IMG/VR virus record: IMGVR_UViG_3300005613_000063
Location: 1-62,563 of that record
Strand: one strand, 5' to 3'
Origin: a virus
Length of the DNA: 62,563 nt
Shown: positions 50,970-60,256 of the stretch, in pieces
Layout of the letters: the number at the start of each line of letters is the position of its first letter
Numbering within the stretch: the first letter of the stretch is position 1
The notes under the pieces: model-generated
What the model saw: only the letters and a program-made list of their open reading frames with translations
What the model was told of the DNA's origin: nothing
Database searches by the model: none
Position numbers and translations under genes: made by a program

Positions 50970-52874
50970 ATGGGTAGAACATTTCTGCGACAGGCCGCAC
51001 AAGTTCGTGAAAGCCAAGTTTATGATGACACCAAATCTGCTGGATCTACTCTAGAATCCGGTCAGACTCACATTGAAGACGATCTTAATGCATTGCGCTC
51101 GCAATTCAAAAGAGCAATTTGGGCTGATGAGTCTGGTAATTGGTATGACGACATTACCACACACAATTCCAAAAAGCGCGCTATCGATAAGCTGAATGAG
51201 GATCTCGATGATGTTGAAGAACATCGATTTCTGTTCAGAACACAGGTTCTGACAGACATCTCTGTGCCAGCTGATGCCGCGGCAACTGGCACCTTAACTT
51301 TTGGTTCAAATCCTTCTGCTACCCAAACTGTAACAATCGACACAAAGACTTATACGTTCCAAGCCACCTTAACGGATGTTGATGGCAATGTTCATATTGG
51401 AGCTACTGCTTCTGACTCCCTTGACAACTTGATTGCCGCTATCAATTTGGGTGCTGGTTCTGGTACTGCTTATGCAGCCTCCATGACACTCCATCCGACA
51501 GTTTCTGCTGCTGCAGGCGCTGGTGATACGATGGATGCAACTTGCATATTAGGTGGAACTCAAGGTAACTTGATTGCGACTACTGACACTGTTACAGGCA
51601 ATCCAAACTGGGGGGCTGTAACTCTGACAGGCGGTACTGGAAACTCTGTTGTTCTTTCTGTTGCAGGTTCTGAAGCTCCAAGTCTTACAGCTGCAATTGG
51701 TGCTGTAACTACTGAAGGCGCCGTCGTTGCTTACAGCGCTAGTTTTCCTAATCATACAATGACAGAAGTTGCTGGACCAAGTGCGATACGACCAGACAAT
51801 CTTTGTATTGTCCGTCAGCAACAATCTGGTGACCCTATCCTCTCTGGTGGGAAACAAGTTTATGCCCTAATCCAATGTGAGGATAATACAGACGGGCATA
51901 CGTTTGATGATGATGATGAGCGAGTCATGTTAGCCTTCATTATTGAAAACTCAACAGGTGATGACTTGATCATTTGCCCAGCAGCTGATATCGCTGGGGA
52001 AGACATTAACTATTCTTATGTGCAACGTCTGAAATTCGATTCGTTACCAGAAAGTGCCTTCTTGCAGGGTGTGTTTGTCGATCAAGCCGCAGCGGTTGAC
52101 GTAACACTCGACAATGCAATTGATAATCAATCTGGTGCAGCAACCCAGGTTCAGGATATCGATGTTGATATCACTGATACCAAGGCATGGGCCTTCCGCG
52201 ACAGCGCGTCTGCAGATCTCTTAAAGATCTATGGAAACGCTGGTGGTTCTACCTCTGAGGTAGAGATTGGTGCTGATGTCGATATATATGACAATAATGC
52301 AGCCGATGTTGATTTCTCCTCTGGTGCCGCTTTTGGCTCCGCTGGAACAGAGATCGCTATCAATGAGACAGCCGGTGTTGTTGAACGCGCCGCTGATTTA
52401 ATATTGCGAGCATCTGGTTCTGGTGAGCTGTACCTTGATGATGCAAATCAACCTGGCAGCTGGGCTCAAACAGATGGTATCAAGCTGTCAGAGACAGAGA
52501 CTGAATGGTCAGACTTTGAGACCGAATTCGGTGGTGAAGTCTCACTGTTGAATGCCATCGTGCAAGCTTCTAATGCTGCGGCTCGAACCAAAGGTTCAGC
52601 TACTCTTCAAGCTGATGTTGCGGCTGACACGGACGTTGATGCAACCACTTCGTCTAATTTAGATGTGGACCTTCCAGATTATTCTGGCGTTACCTTTTTA
52701 ACTGATGTTGATGTGTTCTTAAATGGGGTGCTGCTTCGTAATGGTGCTGATGCTGCAGCCAACCATGATGTTTATCCTGGTACAACGCCTGCTCAAGGTA
52801 TGCTCAAGTTCGAGTTTGCTTTGGAGGGTACGTCTGATCCCGATCAGCTCACCATGATCGTCAACGGCGACTAA
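50970..52874 (+). CDS. Paralogous structural protein with a single repeat
   Basis: The 634-residue protein shares the N-terminal domain (TFLRQAAQVRESQVYDDTK, WADESGNWYDDITTH) and the long C-terminal region (IYDNNAADVDF, GELYLDDANQPGSWAQTDG, FLNGVLLRNGADAAAN) with the 1532-residue neighbour. It has one repeat (TVTIDTKTYTFQATLTDVDG). It is the product of gene duplication, with the repeat array either lost or never expanded. AGGAGG lies upstream of the ATG. Confidence 0.82.
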   Translation: MGRTFLRQAAQVRESQVYDDTKSAGSTLESGQTHIEDDLNALRSQFKRAIWADESGNWYDDITTHNSKKRAIDKLNEDLDDVEEHRFLFRTQVLTDISVPADAAATGTLTFGSNPSATQTVTIDTKTYTFQATLTDVDGNVHIGATASDSLDNLIAAINLGAGSGTAYAASMTLHPTVSAAAGAGDTMDATCILGGTQGNLIATTDTVTGNPNWGAVTLTGGTGNSVVLSVAGSEAPSLTAAIGAVTTEGAVVAYSASFPNHTMTEVAGPSAIRPDNLCIVRQQQSGDPILSGGKQVYALIQCEDNTDGHTFDDDDERVMLAFIIENSTGDDLIICPAADIAGEDINYSYVQRLKFDSLPESAFLQGVFVDQAAAVDVTLDNAIDNQSGAATQVQDIDVDITDTKAWAFRDSASADLLKIYGNAGGSTSEVEIGADVDIYDNNAADVDFSSGAAFGSAGTEIAINETAGVVERAADLILRASGSGELYLDDANQPGSWAQTDGIKLSETETEWSDFETEFGGEVSLLNAIVQASNAAARTKGSATLQADVAADTDVDATTSSNLDVDLPDYSGVTFLTDVDVFLNGVLLRNGADAAANHDVYPGTTPAQGMLKFEFALEGTSDPDQLTMIVNGD

Positions 52875-52992
52875 GTTCTAAATCTGAGTCAACACATCCA
52901 GTAATCTAGCGAAATCCTACACCTACTGTATATTTTTGCAGTACTCCGTGTTCTTTCCTACAATTCAAGTAAATATAAGGAATGAGGGACTT

Positions 52993-53691
52993 ATGAATTT
53001 TTTGACGAAGATTGCAGTTAAGAAAGGAACGATTGACGAAATCGGCAATAAATTAGATGGTTTAAGGGAGGAGGCAGAGCGGCACTCGCAGCAATTTGAG
53101 GGATCAATTACCTCATTGAAGCGCGCCGCTAACCATGTGCTCAACTTGCACAAGAACATTGATGCTGATTTTGATGCTGGGAAGATAGCTGAGGGTATGA
53201 CAGCCAATGAGGCTCGCGGATTACTGAAGCGCTGGATCGAACGGGCTTACGGTGTTGTAGACAATTTAGCAGAACAGGCTGGAGCTTTGAAGCAACAGGC
53301 CATTGGTAAACAGACAGCTTTTAAGACATCAATCGAATTTGCTAAAAAAATGATGGAGGCGGAAATCATTAAGGAAGAGCGATTCATTGCTAGCCAAAAT
53401 GGAGAAGTTATAGGGGACGTGGATAAAACAGGCCGCCCACAGAGCAGGCCTGATGGCGTTCATCCCGGAGCTTCAATTAAGCAGCGTAGATTACAGGTCG
53501 TAAAGGATGTGCCAGCTAAAGATAAAGAAGTGAATAAAGAGATACCAAAAGCTTCAAAGGCTTCGAAGGTCTCGAAGGTGTCCAAGCTCGGAAAGGTGCC
53601 TGCGGCCAAAAATGGTAAAACAAAGCCAGTTGCTAAGAAGATGTTAAAGAAGGCCGTGAAGAGCAGGCCTAAGGCTGCCCGTAAAAAGTAA
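52993..53691 (+). CDS. Coiled-coil protein with histone-like lysine-rich tail
   Basis: The 232-residue protein has a helical N-terminal 140 residues (GLREEAERHSQQFEGSITSL) and a strongly basic C-terminal 60 residues (KASKVSKVSKLGKVPAAKN, KPVAKKMLKKAVKSRPKAA) like an H1-type or Alba-like tail. ATG at 52993 with GAGGG is used. It may bind packaged DNA or scaffold a complex. The tail is composition-based. Confidence 0.65.
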   Translation: MNFLTKIAVKKGTIDEIGNKLDGLREEAERHSQQFEGSITSLKRAANHVLNLHKNIDADFDAGKIAEGMTANEARGLLKRWIERAYGVVDNLAEQAGALKQQAIGKQTAFKTSIEFAKKMMEAEIIKEERFIASQNGEVIGDVDKTGRPQSRPDGVHPGASIKQRRLQVVKDVPAKDKEVNKEIPKASKASKVSKVSKLGKVPAAKNGKTKPVAKKMLKKAVKSRPKAARKK

Positions 53692-53756
53692 GTTAGTTGA
53701 GTGGGGTGATATATTATATTGCTAGATTTTAATAGCAACTGACAGGAGTGGTACAG

Positions 53757-54665
53757 ATGACGATAGATCCAAAGTATGTTTTGTATACGGAAGATGGGGC
53801 GCCCATTGGGGCTATCCTTGACGGTTCAACTTGGCGTTTGGCCGTTGAAGGTGCAGCGCCAGGTACTAATATTGGTGATGTGGGCGTCTTGAATTCTAGT
53901 GACGTTCAGATTGATCCAGCCACAGAGCCTACAGCGATTGCTGCTAAAGGTGTCTTGGATACGATAGATGCTGCTATTGCTTCCGTCAAGGATACAGATG
54001 GTGTTAAGAAAATTACGGATGCGTTACCAGCAGGCACTAACAAACTTGGTACCATTGAGATATCGGATTCGATCTTAGCTGGCGACAATACTATCGGACG
54101 GGTTAAACTGACGGATGGTACCAATGTTGCTGGTGTGGATGCCAATAATCAACTTAAGGTTATTGCAGCAGCTAATACAATACCCGCAGTGTTAGCTAAC
54201 TTCGTTGATACAGAATTATTAAATGGTGCCGCAAGTCATATGGGCGTAGATGGCTCTGTTACACCAGTAGAATTTTCTTACACTCCAGGTGTTGGAGAGA
54301 CTATCAGCTTAACCGAACTACGCTTTGTCTTCGTCTCCGACGATATTTTGTGGGACCCCACGAAGTTTGGTACGGAAGCTGCTTTAACGAATGGTATGGC
54401 CATAAAAATAAAAACAAATGGTGTGGAAACAACACTTCGCACTATCAAGACCAATATTGACTTCCTTAAACTTGCATCTGCTGACGGTGTTTACTCTGAT
54501 CTATCCGGGGCCAAAGATATATTAATAGCTTCCCTGTACATGGGTGGTTCTATTTTACTGAAGAATAGTACTACAGATCATATTAAGGTAGTGATCAGCG
54601 ATGACATGGACAAAGGTTCATATCAAAGTCTGACTGCAACTATTAAAGGTTCAAAGGTGGTATGA
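53757..54665 (+). CDS. Structural protein, 302 residues, unknown
   Basis: It has a long Gly/Ala/Asp-rich, beta-prone sequence (NNTIG-like turns, GTNVAGVDANNQLKV) and a compact C-terminal domain (FVDTELLNGAASHMGVDGSV). Likely virion protein by position and composition. ATG at 53757 follows AGGAG. No family is recognised. Confidence 0.7.
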   Translation: MTIDPKYVLYTEDGAPIGAILDGSTWRLAVEGAAPGTNIGDVGVLNSSDVQIDPATEPTAIAAKGVLDTIDAAIASVKDTDGVKKITDALPAGTNKLGTIEISDSILAGDNTIGRVKLTDGTNVAGVDANNQLKVIAAANTIPAVLANFVDTELLNGAASHMGVDGSVTPVEFSYTPGVGETISLTELRFVFVSDDILWDPTKFGTEAALTNGMAIKIKTNGVETTLRTIKTNIDFLKLASADGVYSDLSGAKDILIASLYMGGSILLKNSTTDHIKVVISDDMDKGSYQSLTATIKGSKVV

Positions 54666-55639
54666 TGAATTTTCTGCATATTTCGTACCCTGTTTGGAAA
54701 ACAATAGCACAAGCGAACACATTCCCTTTCTATCACAAGGTCGACGGCAGTGATAGCATCGTTGCCTTTACGGGGGATAGGGCAATGGTGTACAGAACGT
54801 ACGCAATTGGTGCTGATTATACTGATTGGGCTGCAGCCTTTTTAGCTGATTCTGCTGTTGTTACTGAGTTAGCAGATGGACAAGCTTCTGTATATGGATT
54901 GAGCAGCGTTGCTGCACCGGTGGCAAAAGATGGTCGAAGAATACAAATAGCTTCCGCTATTGGTGACGATCAAGACGTGCAATATACAGGTGCTGGCGAT
55001 AATATTGTAACTGGCGCCCGTTTAGTCGGCCAGGACTTCCGCAGTGCTATCGAAGAAATTTCATTAATTACTGTTGATTGGCAATTTATGGAGTGGATAG
55101 AAATAACTGGTGGTAGAGTTCGTAATGTTGGAAGCACAGATGGTGATTTTTATCATTATGATATTTATGCACCAGCAACAACTGGCGTATCGAATCCTGG
55201 TGCAGGCGCATTCGATAAATATAATCTTGGAGGACCCAATAACATGTTCGTGCCCAATCCTACTAATGAAGGGGATTGGGATGTAGATATTGCAGAAAAG
55301 CACAATGCTAATGTTGTATTTACTAAAGCAGTTCCAGTTATAGCTAAGGCTAAGGATGGCTATTTTGATTGGGACCCGGTTACATACGCCTTGACTGTGA
55401 ATGCGACTGGTACTGGAAAATATTATCTATTTGATTTTGAAGTGGCGTTGATACGCGTGATAAATAAACATTGGATGGTGCCTGGAACATTAGATGAATT
55501 CCTTGCGCCAGCTGCTTATGCTGCTAAAAAATTGCTGCCGCAATATATACATCAGATGACAATCAACAAATCTGCGGAAGCGGTTTCCACTTATCTGTAT
55601 TGGGAACTTCTTTTAGGCAGGGCCGACACTACATTGTAG
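54662..55639 (+). CDS. Structural-region protein, 325 residues, unknown
   Basis: Its start overlaps the stop of the previous gene (ATGATG). The protein is beta-rich with aromatic residues (YHKVDGSDSIVAFTGDRAM, ITVDWQFMEWIEITGG). Likely part of the virion or adsorption apparatus. Not recognised. Confidence 0.65.
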   Translation: MMNFLHISYPVWKTIAQANTFPFYHKVDGSDSIVAFTGDRAMVYRTYAIGADYTDWAAAFLADSAVVTELADGQASVYGLSSVAAPVAKDGRRIQIASAIGDDQDVQYTGAGDNIVTGARLVGQDFRSAIEEISLITVDWQFMEWIEITGGRVRNVGSTDGDFYHYDIYAPATTGVSNPGAGAFDKYNLGGPNNMFVPNPTNEGDWDVDIAEKHNANVVFTKAVPVIAKAKDGYFDWDPVTYALTVNATGTGKYYLFDFEVALIRVINKHWMVPGTLDEFLAPAAYAAKKLLPQYIHQMTINKSAEAVSTYLYWELLLGRADTTL

Positions 55640-55649
55640 GAGTTATGTT

Positions 55650-55781
55650 ATGGGCAAGGATATATCGAAGATGCCTACGTTAGATGCAATCAGTAAGATA
55701 ATAAAGGAGACAGGGGTTAAAGAAAAATACAAAGAAAAAGTGGAAAAAGCGGAGAAGGAAAAAGCCAAAAAACAAGACTAG
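55650..55781 (+). CDS. Small lysine/glutamate-rich protein, 43 residues
   Basis: MGKDISKMPTLDAISKIIKE begins at ATG 55650 with AGGAG upstream. The remainder is a charged helix ending in EKEKAKKQD. Not recognised. Confidence 0.6.
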   Translation: MGKDISKMPTLDAISKIIKETGVKEKYKEKVEKAEKEKAKKQD

Positions 55782-55802
55782 CTGTAAGAGGAGATCTGCA
55801 AC

Positions 55803-56663
55803 TTGAAGAACGCCTTAGTGATAAGTGGTGGCGGGAGTAAGGGCGCATTCGCGATAGGCGCCATAGAGCACTTGCTTGAACTTGGTATCAAGTTCGATAT
55901 TCTTATTGGAACCAGCACAGGTGCTTTAATAGCACCTATGCTGGCCACGGGGCATTTTGAGACAGTAAAGCATGTTTATCAGAACGTGAGGACCAGAGAT
56001 CTGCTGCGAAGGCATTGGTGGATAACTATGCCTTGGCGTAGATCTATTTACAGCACCAAAGGATTGAAAAGTTTAATAGATAAGCTGCTGCTCCCTGGTA
56101 TCTATTCGGACTTATTGTCTTTGGGTCTGCGAGAAGATAAGCTTGTATTAATTTGTACTACTAACTTAAATACTGGAAGTACACATTATTGGGCACCGCA
56201 TGACACCCCCAACAGAGAAGCTTATGTAGATTGCCTTTTAGCAAGCTGTAATCAACCAGGTCTGATGACCCCTGTAAAACTTCGTGGCAATGAGTGGCAT
56301 GTAGATGGTGGCGTTAAGGAAATAGCGCCAGTGCAAGCTGCTATTGATGCTGGTGCTACTAATATTTATGCAATCGTATTAGATACACCTAGACCATTAT
56401 ATATACCAGATGAGTACAAACGTATTCCTCAAATACTATTGCGTGCATTGGACTTGATGTTTTATGAGATCAGGGAAAATGATATTAGTATTGTGGAAGA
56501 AGAGTGTTGTAAGGCTATATATAAACGCAAGCTTGTTCTAATTAGACCGGAAGAATCATTGTTTACAGATGGCCTTGAATTTATACCAGAGCAAATGCAA
56601 TCAATGATGCGCATTGGGTATGAAAGAGCGAAGGAAGTTATGTGTGAAGAGAAGCATGAATAA
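55803..56663 (+). CDS. Patatin-like phospholipase
   Basis: The 286-residue protein has the patatin fold markers: oxyanion hole GGGSKGAFAIG near residue 9, nucleophile serine in GTSTGALIAP near residue 39, and DGG near residue 167 (WHVDGGVKEIAP). It starts at TTG 55803 with AGGAG upstream. It would cleave membrane lipids as an acyl hydrolase. It overlaps the receiver-like gene by 8 bases. In phages it might aid lysis, entry or counter-defense; none is shown. Confidence 0.85.
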   Translation: MKNALVISGGGSKGAFAIGAIEHLLELGIKFDILIGTSTGALIAPMLATGHFETVKHVYQNVRTRDLLRRHWWITMPWRRSIYSTKGLKSLIDKLLLPGIYSDLLSLGLREDKLVLICTTNLNTGSTHYWAPHDTPNREAYVDCLLASCNQPGLMTPVKLRGNEWHVDGGVKEIAPVQAAIDAGATNIYAIVLDTPRPLYIPDEYKRIPQILLRALDLMFYEIRENDISIVEEECCKAIYKRKLVLIRPEESLFTDGLEFIPEQMQSMMRIGYERAKEVMCEEKHE

Positions 56664-57153
56664 TATTATACATGTTCTTATTATTAATAATTGCTTGGAT
56701 GATGTGAAAGAATACAGGAATCTTTTATGCAAGGAAAACACTGACGGCAATATTTATCATGTAAGTTATACCAATGATTTTAATGAAGCATTAATATCTT
56801 TGGTTAGAAATAAATTTGATGTTGTTCTTATGAGTCACGCAACGCCAAATATGGAGGTAACTGCATCTGAATTAATTGGCAGAGCAAATGCAGGTGGTTG
56901 CAGGACGCCTGTGATCATAGTGGATGAAATCCCGCATGATGAAAAAGATGAAGCTGCAATGCAACAAGGTGCTGTAGATTGTTTGTATAAAAGTTATGAT
57001 CTTATGGGTACGCATGCTGCTAGAGTGTTGAAGCGTTCTATTAAGCATGCCATACAGTATCATGCGCATTTGCAAATTATGCAGGAAAAGACCGATCTAT
57101 TGTTGAAGCAAGTGCAGATACTTATCAAAGAAGTAAAGATGCATATAAAATGA
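56656..57153 (+). CDS. Degenerate response-regulator receiver-like protein
   Basis: The 165-residue protein fits a CheY-like fold: HVLIINNCLDDVKEYRNLL, KFDVVLMSHATPNM and GAVDCLYKSYDL (conserved Lys). The phospho-acceptor Asp is replaced (VLMSHATP) and the N-terminal acidic pair is partly lost, so it is a pseudo-receiver. The C-terminal 50 residues form a helix. It starts with ATG 56656 inside the patatin gene. A partner or regulator of the patatin is a reasonable guess. Confidence 0.65.
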   Translation: MNNIIHVLIINNCLDDVKEYRNLLCKENTDGNIYHVSYTNDFNEALISLVRNKFDVVLMSHATPNMEVTASELIGRANAGGCRTPVIIVDEIPHDEKDEAAMQQGAVDCLYKSYDLMGTHAARVLKRSIKHAIQYHAHLQIMQEKTDLLLKQVQILIKEVKMHIK

Positions 57154-57497
57154 ATCTGCATGAAATTTCTATGAAGTTAGTAGAGCATGGGGCTGTAGGC
57201 CTCATGGCTTATATTTTTTATAAACTATATGTAAAGGAAAAGTTGGGACGAGAAAAATCAGACGAGAGGTATGTGCGATTGCTGAAGGACTGTCTAAAAA
57301 TGACAGATTCATTTGAGGATATGTCAGGTGCTATGACTAATCTGGTTAAACACAAAGACCCATCTATTGTAGAGATACTGAACAATACAAGAGAGCTACG
57401 TAAAGACTATGACGTAGAGAAAGAAGTGCAGCAGCGATTACATTCTAGCCCATATATTCAAGTGCGTGGACGGGATAGAGGAGGCGAAAAGCCATGA
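57150..57497 (+). CDS. Single-pass membrane protein with coiled coil, 115 residues
   Basis: A hydrophobic segment near residues 14-26 (GAVGLMAYIFYKLY) is followed by a charged helix (REKSDERYVRLLKDCLK). The start overlaps the upstream stop by 4 bases. It may anchor a complex with the two preceding genes. No family recognised. Confidence 0.6.
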   Translation: MNLHEISMKLVEHGAVGLMAYIFYKLYVKEKLGREKSDERYVRLLKDCLKMTDSFEDMSGAMTNLVKHKDPSIVEILNNTRELRKDYDVEKEVQQRLHSSPYIQVRGRDRGGEKP

Positions 57498-57856
57498 AGC
57501 AAGAGCGCACCGCAATACAAGAGCTCACAAAGCTATTTAGGGACATCGATTTGTTAACAATTGAGGAATCTAAATACATACAGACAGTGCAACTTGAAGA
57601 TGCTACACATATCCTACTTCAACTTTTATTAGAACGTGGCATTTACAATATGAAAGAAATAAAATTATTAAGGCCTGATATAGAGGCGTGGGCTAGAGGT
57701 AATATAAAGTGGGGTAAAAGAATTGAGTTGCGTAATGGTCTGTATGAAGCTATGGCTAGATATTACAAGTGTAAGATACAAGGGACCAACAATAAGATTA
57801 AAAGGAATCGCAAAGAAACAGCTGAATGGCCTGCTGTTTGCATTGAAGCAAAGTAG
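57494..57856 (+). CDS. Hypothetical protein, 120 residues
   Basis: A basic, helical protein (RPDIEAWARGNIKWGKR, NNKIKRNRKE) of unknown family. It overlaps the membrane gene by 4 bases. Likely part of the same four-gene cassette. Confidence 0.6.
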   Translation: MKQERTAIQELTKLFRDIDLLTIEESKYIQTVQLEDATHILLQLLLERGIYNMKEIKLLRPDIEAWARGNIKWGKRIELRNGLYEAMARYYKCKIQGTNNKIKRNRKETAEWPAVCIEAK

Positions 57857-57876
57857 ATAAAGTAAAGTGAGGCTCT

Positions 57877-58428
57877 ATGAATTCCAGTGTATCGACAGGT
57901 GTTATCATTCCTATAGAGGTAGTTCCTTTAATCAATCGTACAACGAATGCATTGGTTACAGGTGCAACGAACATCAAAGCTAAAATACGTCGGCAATCGG
58001 ATAGTCTTATCTTAGATTGGGACGATATGACGTTTAAGGCAGCACCTGTTACACAACTGTTGCAAGCCTTAACTGAAGTAGACAATGTAAATTTCCCTGG
58101 CGAATATGCATATAACTTTGATCCATCTTTAATAACTAATTATGTATCTAATGATTCATATTTTGTAACAGTTATAGAAGATGGTACTTCAATTATAGGT
58201 AATTTACCACAAGCCGGTCAGGTTGATGTCAGTCTCGCACAGGATGATGCCATATTAGCACGCAAATTAATGGACAATAAACATACATTGGAAGATGGTG
58301 ATACTAATAATATGGTAATATATGATGATAATAAAACATCTATATTGCGAATATATAATGTTAAAGATAAGACAGGAGGTCCTATTGCTATTGGAAATAG
58401 TGTACCTGCCAATCGGGAACCTGTATAG
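57877..58428 (+). CDS. Likely fiber/appendage protein, 183 residues
   Basis: The N-terminal 120 residues match a small structural domain pattern (EVVPLINRTTNALVTGATN, FPGEYAYNFDPS, DSYFVTVIEDG), as in phage fiber or head decoration proteins. The C-terminal part is charged. Not otherwise recognised. Confidence 0.55.
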   Translation: MNSSVSTGVIIPIEVVPLINRTTNALVTGATNIKAKIRRQSDSLILDWDDMTFKAAPVTQLLQALTEVDNVNFPGEYAYNFDPSLITNYVSNDSYFVTVIEDGTSIIGNLPQAGQVDVSLAQDDAILARKLMDNKHTLEDGDTNNMVIYDDNKTSILRIYNVKDKTGGPIAIGNSVPANREPV

Positions 58429-58438
58429 TTAATACAAC

Positions 58439-58633
58439 ATGTTACCTACTAGAGGATATGGCGTTGGTAGTTGCATTGTTACTTGGGGCTATGGTTGTCC
58501 TTCCACCCTTCTCGCGCCTGCTACATGTAATTTTTATTCAACGATTACAAAACAGTTAAATATTGCAACACCTATAACTACTATTTTTACAGATATTTCT
58601 TTAATTGATTTAGAAATAAATTTGAATCATTAA
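58439..58633 (+). CDS. Small structural-like protein, 64 residues
   Basis: MLPTRGYGVGSCIVTWGYGC repeats the GYG element seen in small phage structural proteins that follow fiber genes. Its ribosome binding site is weak. Downstream 140 bp to the next gene contains no other feature. Confidence 0.5.
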   Translation: MLPTRGYGVGSCIVTWGYGCPSTLLAPATCNFYSTITKQLNIATPITTIFTDISLIDLEINLNH

Positions 58634-58779
58634 CTGCTATTAAAATACTGTTAGAATCTAAGATCACCCTACAGCTGGATTTCTCTTCTATTCCCTGCGA
58701 TTGTTAGTCACAATATAGTTATTAGTATTTAAATACGATACTGCTGTATCATATACAGAAAACATCGAAGGAGAACGTC

Positions 58780-59289
58780 ATGCAAAATGGGCATCTATTG
58801 CGTCTTATGTTATTGATGGTATTCGTAGCAACTATTACAGCATTGTCGACGGTAACATTATGCTACGGCGCGTCTGATGCTCAAGTTGGAATAAGTACAA
58901 TCGTGACGGGCCCAATGGCACCTAAGGATGTGGGTGTTGTCAATACCATACCTGGTGCACCGCTACCTGCTGTAAATGCAGAAGATCCTGGACAAATTGT
59001 CAAATTCATATTGCAAGCTATTAAAGAATCCAAGTGGGCCTGGTTGGTCGGTCTCTTATTAATGTTGCTTACATGGCTCGTTAATAAGATATTGAAAAAT
59101 AAAATACCAAAGAAGGTGTTACCATGGATAGCAATAAGTCTGGGCGTGGCGACGAGCATAGCGATGTCCTTCGCATCCGGGATGCTTTGGTACGAAGCGA
59201 TAGGCAACGGAATATCATTAGGGCTCGCTGCCGCAGGCGGGTGGTCAGTGGTTGGCAAACAGCTGTTGCCAACGCAAAAGAAGATGTGA
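58780..59289 (+). CDS. Holin-like membrane protein with signal peptide
   Basis: The 169-residue protein begins with a signal-like helix (LLRLMLLMVFVATITALS) and has two or three more membrane segments (WAWLVGLLLMLLTWLV, VLPWIAISLGVATSIAM, ISLGLAAAGGWSVVG). This resembles phage holin-like proteins. It ends a few bases before a gene with a spanin-like layout. It would form lesions that release the amidase. Function is inferred. Confidence 0.6.
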   Translation: MQNGHLLRLMLLMVFVATITALSTVTLCYGASDAQVGISTIVTGPMAPKDVGVVNTIPGAPLPAVNAEDPGQIVKFILQAIKESKWAWLVGLLLMLLTWLVNKILKNKIPKKVLPWIAISLGVATSIAMSFASGMLWYEAIGNGISLGLAAAGGWSVVGKQLLPTQKKM

Positions 59290-59294
59290 GTCAC

Positions 59295-59630
59295 ATGCAA
59301 TGGTGGAGAAGAAACTGGAGGTATATGTTGGCTTTAAGTGTGGCTTCTATTGGTTGCTTTGTAGTCGTGTTACTTTATGCGTTGAAGAAAAAGGCTGACG
59401 CTTATAAGCTTGCAGATGAGTTAAGGGTTCTGCAAGCAGGGGCAGAAGTTCAAGGCCTTCTCGCAGACAAACAAGCACGAGCTGTAAAACTAAAGACCAA
59501 TGAAGCAGAGAGTGTCAAATTAGAAAAGGAGATTGCAGCAGCGAAGAGGAAGACTGTTGCAGTCCTGCGTGAGGTTAGTAATCTATCAGACGCTGATATA
59601 TCGAGTGCCTTTAAACGGATGGGATACTGA
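59295..59630 (+). CDS. Single-pass membrane protein with coiled coil, spanin-like (111 residues)
   Basis: The ATG at 59295 follows the holin-like gene closely. An N-terminal helix (YMLALSVASIGCFVVVLLY) is followed by a periplasmic coiled coil (EAESVKLEKEIAAAKRKTV), a layout like an inner-membrane spanin. An upstream start in the same frame overlaps the holin gene and is not preferred. The partner could be one of the two downstream genes. Confidence 0.5.
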   Translation: MQWWRRNWRYMLALSVASIGCFVVVLLYALKKKADAYKLADELRVLQAGAEVQGLLADKQARAVKLKTNEAESVKLEKEIAAAKRKTVAVLREVSNLSDADISSAFKRMGY

Positions 59631-60256
59631 TGGCACATCCTCATTTCATGCATCGGTCCCGAGCAACCAAACTGATACGCATACTCCTAGTGATTATGGC
59701 ATTCACGTACGTTTTCGTTCTAAATACAGACGCGAAAGCACAAGAACGAGTTGGCTCTACACTCGGCAGTATCATACGCAAGAAGCTAAATTCCGGAAAG
59801 CTGAAGATAGAGACGAGCGTAAAGCTAAGCGCAGGTCAAAAGCTAGCACAGATTGGGCCCCAGAACATTACATGCCCATATCACGGACGCGATTTAGCAA
59901 CAAAGGAATCCTCAGGGGTTCTGTGCTTAAGGGATACCCCAGGGATGTGGTTCCCGTGGGGCGTAGCCCGCCTAATGTTACAAGATTTGGTAAGGGGTCG
60001 ATCTGCAATCAACCTCTTACCAACCCTAGAAATGCAGATGGCAAAAAAAGAGCGTACTATCTTCTTGCTAAAAGAGCAGGCACAGAGCGATCAAGAGATA
60101 TCCAACCGTTACAAGCAACTCAGCATAGCACAGCATAACCAGTTGAAATCACAGTATAAGTGGTACAAATCAAAACCATTTTGGTTCACAGTAGGGGTCG
60201 TCACAACAATAGTTGTGGGAATTACTGGTGCTAAAATTTATCAAGGATTGAAATAA
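59630..60256 (+). CDS. Membrane protein with two hydrophobic segments, 208 residues
   Basis: An N-terminal signal-anchor (LIRILLVIMAFTYVFVLN) and a C-terminal segment (FWFTVGVVTTIVVGITGA) flank a periplasmic or cytoplasmic region with paired Cys (CPYHGRD, VLCLRD) and a helix. It starts with ATG overlapping the previous stop. It may be a spanin or lysis control protein, but no family is recognised. Confidence 0.5.
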   Translation: MAHPHFMHRSRATKLIRILLVIMAFTYVFVLNTDAKAQERVGSTLGSIIRKKLNSGKLKIETSVKLSAGQKLAQIGPQNITCPYHGRDLATKESSGVLCLRDTPGMWFPWGVARLMLQDLVRGRSAINLLPTLEMQMAKKERTIFLLKEQAQSDQEISNRYKQLSIAQHNQLKSQYKWYKSKPFWFTVGVVTTIVVGITGAKIYQGLK

